From NCBI RefSeq assembly GCF_002305855.1, contig NZ_CP022163.1, forward strand, positions 9,243,765-9,307,764: 64,000 nucleotides of DNA. Direction: 5' to 3'. Shown piece by piece: positions 61,001 through 64,000 of the stretch (positions are counted from its first letter, which is position 1; each line of letters starts with the position of its first letter). Position numbers and translations under genes: made by a program. This DNA comes from Melittangium boletus DSM 14713 (GTDB lineage Bacteria; Myxococcota; Myxococcia; Myxococcales; Myxococcaceae). Under the pieces are notes generated by a model, which was given only the letters and a program-made list of their open reading frames with translations, had not been told where the DNA came from and searched no databases.

Positions 61001-63274
61001 CTTGGACGCTCCCGCGCGCACGGGCTGCTGGGTCGTCCGCTCCTCGCGGAGCACCACCTGGAAGCCACGGGTCAGCGAATAGAAGATCTCCAACACGGAG
61101 ATGTCGAACGACATGCTCGTCGTCGCGAGCCAGACGCCGGGCTCCCCCCGGCCGTCCAGCGACTCATCCATCGCCGCGAAGAAGCGATCCACCGTGTGGT
61201 GGCAGACCATGACGCCCTTGGGCCGGCCCGTGGAGCCCGACGTGTAGATGGTGTAGGCGACGTTGTCGGCCGTCACCCCGCTGCTCGGATTGCTCCGCTC
61301 GCGGGAAGACGCGCGCTCGCCATCGTCCAGGCACACCTTCTTCACGTCCTGGGCGGACAGGAGCCCCCGCGACCGCTTCTCGCACAGCACCACCGGCGCT
61401 CGCGAGTCGGAGAGCATGTAGGCGAGCCGGTCCGCGGGATAGGCCGGATCCATGGGCACATAGGCCCCTCCCGCCTTGAGGATGCCCAGCATGCCGACCA
61501 CCATGTCCACGCCGCGCCGGACGCAGAGCCCCACGCGCACCTCGGGGCCGACGCCCAACGCGCGCAGCTCATGCGCCAGCTCGTTCGCGCGGGCGTTCAG
61601 CTCCTGGTAGCTCAACCGCCGCTCCCCGCAGACCAGGGCGGTGGCCTCGGGGAAGCGCTCGGCTCGCGCCTCGAACAACGTGTGCAGGCACGCCGTGGGC
61701 GGCCGCTCGGTCGCGGTGTCGTTCCACGCGACCACCACCTGGTGCCGCTCGGCGGCCGACAGGAGGGGCAAGTCGGACAGGCGCTGATCGGGCGCGTCGA
61801 CGATCCCCTGCAGCAGCGCTTCCAGATGCCCCACGATGCGGGTGGCGGCGTCCTCATCGAAGAGATCCGTGCTGTATTTCAGCACGCCGCCGAGAGCGGA
61901 GTCCGACTCCGTCAGCTCCAGGGAGAGATCGAATTGACCTTCCTGCTGCGGCAGCTCGTAGGGCCGCAACACCAGACCGCCCGGCAGCACGGGTTGCCGC
62001 TCGTCGCCCTGGAAGAGATCCTCCCGGGGCGAGGGCTGCAGCATGAAGACCACCTGGAAGATGGGCGTGCTGTTGGAGTGACGCTCCGGGTTGAGCCGCT
62101 CCACGAGCAGGTGGAAGGGAAAGTCCTGATGGGCGAGCGCGCCGACGACCGTGGGCCTCAGCCGCCCGAGCAGTTGCCGGAACGAGGGGTTCCCGGAGAG
62201 GTCTCCCCTCAGCGCGATCATGTTCATGAAGTTGCCCACGACCTGGGCGAACTTCGGCTGGGTGCGCCCCAGGGTGGGCGAGCCCACCACGAGATCCTCC
62301 TGGCCCGTGTAGCGGTGCAGCAGCACCATGAACGCGGCGAGGAGGGTGTTGTAGAGCGTGACGCCTTCGCGCTCGCACAGGGCGCGCAGGCGCTGGGTCA
62401 ACGCGCTGCTCAGCGACACCCGCGTGGAGGAGCCCGCGTAGTGCTGCACCGCGGGGCGCGGGCGCGCGAAGGGAAGATCGAGCACGGACGGCGAGTCCGC
62501 GAGCTGCCGGGACCAGTAGGCCCAGAGCCGTTGTCCCTCTTCCCCCGCCAGCATCTCGGACTGCCAGCGCACGAAGTCCACGTACGTCGCCTGGGGCGGA
62601 GGCAGCGCGGCGGGTTGGCCCGCCTTCTCCGCCCCGTACAGGTGCCGCACCAGCTCGTCCCCGAGGATCAACAGGGACCAACCGTCATAGACGATGTGGT
62701 GGATGACGAAGAGCAGCACATGGTCCCGGGGTCCCCGGGAGAACAGGTGCACGCGCATCAACGGCCCGCGCTCCAGGGAGAACGGCAGCTCATAGGCCTG
62801 GATCACCCGGGCCCGCAGCGCCTCGGGAGCCAGGTCCGGCACCTCCACGTGTTCGAAGTGGACGGTGCCGCGCTGATGCACCTTCTGGATGGGCTGGCCC
62901 TGGTGCGTCGCGAACGTCGTGCGCAACGCCCCATGGCGCTCGAGCAGCGCCTGACAGGCCCGGCGCAACGCGGCGACATCCAGCTCGGAGATGATCCGGA
63001 TGGACAGCGACGTGTTGTACGCCGAGCTGGAAGGCGCGAGCTGTGAGACGAACCACAGCGCCTGCTGCCCCCGGGAGAGAGGATGAACGGACTCTCCCTC
63101 GGCGGCGAGCTGACGCAGATGCTGAATGAGCGCGGCCTTATGGCCGGCGACCAGGCTCAAGGTCTCCGGAGAAAGAGCTCCCTTGGGCGCCCGGTACTTC
63201 AACCGGTCACCCTCGACCCAGAGCGTGACGCCCTGCCTGGACAGCTCGGCCACCAGTTCTTCCGCGCTCATCAT
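58031..63274 (-). CDS. Terminal NRPS module C-A(monooxygenase)-PCP-TE, MelG/MtaG-like
   Basis: A 1747-residue NRPS. Residues 1-55 look like a TubC-type docking domain. The C domain (about 60-490) has HHIVYDG (about 190). The A domain begins near 505 (YTSGSTGRPKG about 680; FDISVLEIF about 722), is interrupted at about 759-1095 by an FMN-dependent luciferase-like monooxygenase (LEFSLFYFASDER, WTPERHFHSFGG, LSFASGWHPNDF), and resumes with HFQCTPSML and NMYGPTETTIW. The PCP has GGHSLL (Ser about 1431), and the TE has GGWSTGG (Ser about 1556) and GSHYSML. By eye the specificity code reads DILQLGMIW(K), a glycine code. In MtaG/MelG this module adds glycine and hydroxylates it to release an amide. 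Starts at GTG 63277 or ATG 63274, overlapping the PKS stop. Confidence 0.92.
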   Translation of the reverse strand: MMSAEELVAELSRQGVTLWVEGDRLKYRAPKGALSPETLSLVAGHKAALIQHLRQLAAEGESVHPLSRGQQALWFVSQLAPSSSAYNTSLSIRIISELDVAALRRACQALLERHGALRTTFATHQGQPIQKVHQRGTVHFEHVEVPDLAPEALRARVIQAYELPFSLERGPLMRVHLFSRGPRDHVLLFVIHHIVYDGWSLLILGDELVRHLYGAEKAGQPAALPPPQATYVDFVRWQSEMLAGEEGQRLWAYWSRQLADSPSVLDLPFARPRPAVQHYAGSSTRVSLSSALTQRLRALCEREGVTLYNTLLAAFMVLLHRYTGQEDLVVGSPTLGRTQPKFAQVVGNFMNMIALRGDLSGNPSFRQLLGRLRPTVVGALAHQDFPFHLLVERLNPERHSNSTPIFQVVFMLQPSPREDLFQGDERQPVLPGGLVLRPYELPQQEGQFDLSLELTESDSALGGVLKYSTDLFDEDAATRIVGHLEALLQGIVDAPDQRLSDLPLLSAAERHQVVVAWNDTATERPPTACLHTLFEARAERFPEATALVCGERRLSYQELNARANELAHELRALGVGPEVRVGLCVRRGVDMVVGMLGILKAGGAYVPMDPAYPADRLAYMLSDSRAPVVLCEKRSRGLLSAQDVKKVCLDDGERASSRERSNPSSGVTADNVAYTIYTSGSTGRPKGVMVCHHTVDRFFAAMDESLDGRGEPGVWLATTSMSFDISVLEIFYSLTRGFQVVLREERTTQQPVRAGASKPLEFSLFYFASDERERSGDKYRLLMEGARFADEHGFTAVWTPERHFHSFGGIYPNPSVVSAAIAATTRNLRIRAGSVVLPLHSPIRVAEEWSIVDNLSGGRVDLSFASGWHPNDFVLAPERYAGARGQLMSQIEAFQKLWRGDAVVFPNGLGQDVEVRTLPRPIQPDVAIWLTAAGNPETFRAAGERGLNVLTHLLGQNLAELAKKIQIYRDAWKAAGHGPGAGHVTLMLHTFLGEDRGAVRQKVQGPLREYLKSSVGLLRSVIGPLPHGAEFESLSEADIDVLLSKAIERYFEQMGLFGTVESCLPMVHQLRELGVDEIASLIDFGVDMESTLAGLQHLNALRERATSREEKEEIPELVARHGVTHFQCTPSMLRMLLMEAGGEQALRPLKRLLVGGEAFPLALGQQALACMKGEVLNMYGPTETTIWSSFHQMVRGESVLPIGRPIDDTRMYLVDKGLRPVPVGVPGELLIGGEGVTRGYLDRPELTAERFIPDPFGNEPGTRLYRTGDLARYLPDGRIEFLGRLDHQVKVRGVRIELGEIEAALRQHPEVRQAVVLARADGSGEVNLVAYVVGQSATGVTSSALRSFLLDKLPAAMIPSHFVRLEALPLTPNKKLDVRALPAPDAPGPELPADHVAPKDALELELASIWEELFDVRPMSVTRGFFQMGGHSLLAVRMMSRLRARFGRPFPVSLLFQADTIQQLAAVLRQQGVALESGPLVRIQEKGDKPPLFFVHPTGGDVLCYAALAGQLGPQQPFYALQSLVDEQAASVEQLAARYLEEVRKIRPAGPYRLGGWSTGGLLAQAMARRLEESGEQVELLMLLETWAPETYQHADEPRALMAWFATDVLGGQGAARLDPARLDAPDEKARLGYVFERAQALGALPGVDLAELEQRFRVFAKNAQALSRYRPAPYRGKVVFLQAEEAVPLAGDSLPDPWTSWRDNLAQAQLLRVPGSHYSMLQGSHVQTVARRLTDCLDSLTRAVST

Positions 63275-64000
63275 CACAGCTCGCCTTCCTCCCAGTCCGC
63301 CGCCTTGGGAGCGGCCACGCCCGTGCTCGACAACCGCTCCGCCACGCTCTTGGACAGACGCGCGAGGCTCGCGCCCTCGAGCAGCTCGTCCAGCGGCACG
63401 TTGACCCCCGTCTCCACGTGGATCTTGTGCTTCAACTCCATGGTCAACAGGGAGTCCATGCCGAGCGTGTGCAGCGGCTGGCTCAGATCCAGCTTGGCGG
63501 CCGGCATCCGCAGCAGGTTGGCGGTCTGCTCACGCAGGTAGCCATCCAGCAACACCCCGCGCTGGCTGGCGTCGGCGTTGAGCAGCGCATGGGCGAAGGC
63601 GCTCGTCTCCGAATCGGCTGCCGAGGCGGACACCTCGGGCACGGGCGGGACCACGTACTGCTTGGCCTCCACCTGGCTGTAGGCCGTGGCGTACGGCAAC
63701 TGCTTGTTCAACTGCGTCCGGTTGATGCGCCGCAGCGTCTCCACGTCCCGCGAGTCGTCCTTCGTCACCATGAACAGGCCGTAGGCGGCGAGCCGGCGGC
63801 TGAGCAACTCGCCCAGCATGTGGATGCCGTGCAGGTGCTCGCGCGTCACCGCGTCCGAGTCCCGCGTCACCCGCTCGAAGTTCTTCGGGAACTCGGCGTC
63901 GTGCAGGAAGTTGGCGATCTCCTGGGTGGCGTCCACGCACTCGACGACGCGCAGGTGGTTGCGCGCGAGCAGTTCCGCCCACTCGCCCACGGGGACGAAC
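63274..64000 (-). CDS. PKS C-terminus: methyltransferase end plus ACP (truncated by window)
   Basis: The frame is open to base 64000, so only the last 241 residues are seen. The first part (VGEWAELLARNHLRVVECVD, then NFLHDAEFPKNFERV and LGELLSRRLAAYGLFMVTKD) resembles the end of a SAM-dependent methyltransferase domain. A linker rich in Ser/Ala/Pro follows, then an ACP (PLHTLGMDSLLTMELKHKI, Ser of the DSL motif) and a short acidic tail ending EEGEL. In myxothiazol and melithiazol assembly the PKS before the terminal NRPS carries an O-methyltransferase that makes the beta-methoxyacrylate, which fits this order. It shares its stop with the NRPS start (TGATG), so the proteins are co-translated. 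Confidence 0.83.
   Translation of the reverse strand, partial: FVPVGEWAELLARNHLRVVECVDATQEIANFLHDAEFPKNFERVTRDSDAVTREHLHGIHMLGELLSRRLAAYGLFMVTKDDSRDVETLRRINRTQLNKQLPYATAYSQVEAKQYVVPPVPEVSASAADSETSAFAHALLNADASQRGVLLDGYLREQTANLLRMPAAKLDLSQPLHTLGMDSLLTMELKHKIHVETGVNVPLDELLEGASLARLSKSVAERLSSTGVAAPKAADWEEGEL

Noticed and set aside
58097..63046. A 1649-codon open frame on the plus strand opposite the NRPS
   Set aside because: It is a mirror of the GC-biased NRPS coding strand, has Arg/His/Gly-rich composition and no domain.

Overview
The window is high-GC DNA of a myxobacterium, most likely of the Cystobacterineae (Archangium / Cystobacter / Melittangium / Stigmatella group). The reasons are strong G/C use at third codon positions almost throughout, several families largely confined to myxobacteria (TIGR02269/SitA lipoproteins, double-CXXCG immunity proteins, DUF6310/DUF5953, MopE-plus-Kelch lipoproteins), and the end of a melithiazol/cystothiazole-type biosynthetic cluster.

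Layout. 1-6.4 kb: metabolic genes, a cyclophilin whose base composition and sequence look imported, and a repeat-rich MopE/Kelch lipoprotein. 6.9-10.2 kb: two lipoprotein-toxin/immunity pairs, one of the SitA/SitI type delivered by outer-membrane exchange and one DUF6310/DUF5953 pair. 10.2-13.3 kb: a class III lanthipeptide locus, made of a 45-residue SapB/AmfS-like precursor with an SxxSxxxC labionin motif, an inter-cistronic hairpin, and a three-domain LanKC synthetase lacking the zinc ligands. 13.5-15.8 kb: a DNRLRE/CBM96 beta-propeller lipoprotein whose 3' end is replaced by an IS1182-type transposase remnant. 15.8-22.3 kb (minus strand): a type VI secretion effector operon (DUF4150 PAAR-like tip, DUF6484, TIGR02270 HEAT protein, catalytically dead ketosynthase-fold protein, AHH nuclease toxin, Imm11, Imm49), with a DUF2169 adaptor truncated by a decayed IS66 element at 22.3-23.9 kb. 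24-32.2 kb: a sensor kinase with a pseudo-receiver, a nuclease-fold lipoprotein, a WbqC protein, an AAA ATPase and an acyl-CoA dehydrogenase. 32.3-34.3 kb: an AT-rich insert coding an AAA ATPase plus a DUF4435 protein, the architecture of the PARIS anti-phage system. 34.4-35.6 kb: a small lipoprotein and two R-body (RebB-type) genes. 35.7-55 kb: mostly chromosomal housekeeping and envelope genes, including dnaE2, an NfeD/SPFH pair, sodC, an ABC-F protein, an asymmetric ABC exporter pair and a DUF481 outer-membrane protein. 55.1-64 kb: the tailoring and terminal assembly-line genes of a beta-methoxyacrylate natural product (MelK-like methyltransferase, MelJ-like nitrilase, FAH-family protein, MelG-like NRPS with embedded monooxygenase, and the end of a PKS with methyltransferase and ACP).

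How the genes fit together. About a third of the window concerns competition and defence: contact-delivered lipoprotein toxins, a T6SS effector module, a lanthipeptide, an anti-phage pair, R-body genes and a respiration-inhibitor pathway. Two decayed insertion sequences and a duplicated 61-base piece of the DNRLRE gene lie at the two edges of the T6SS island, suggesting it was inserted or rearranged. All family names are assigned by reading the translated sequences; no database search was run.
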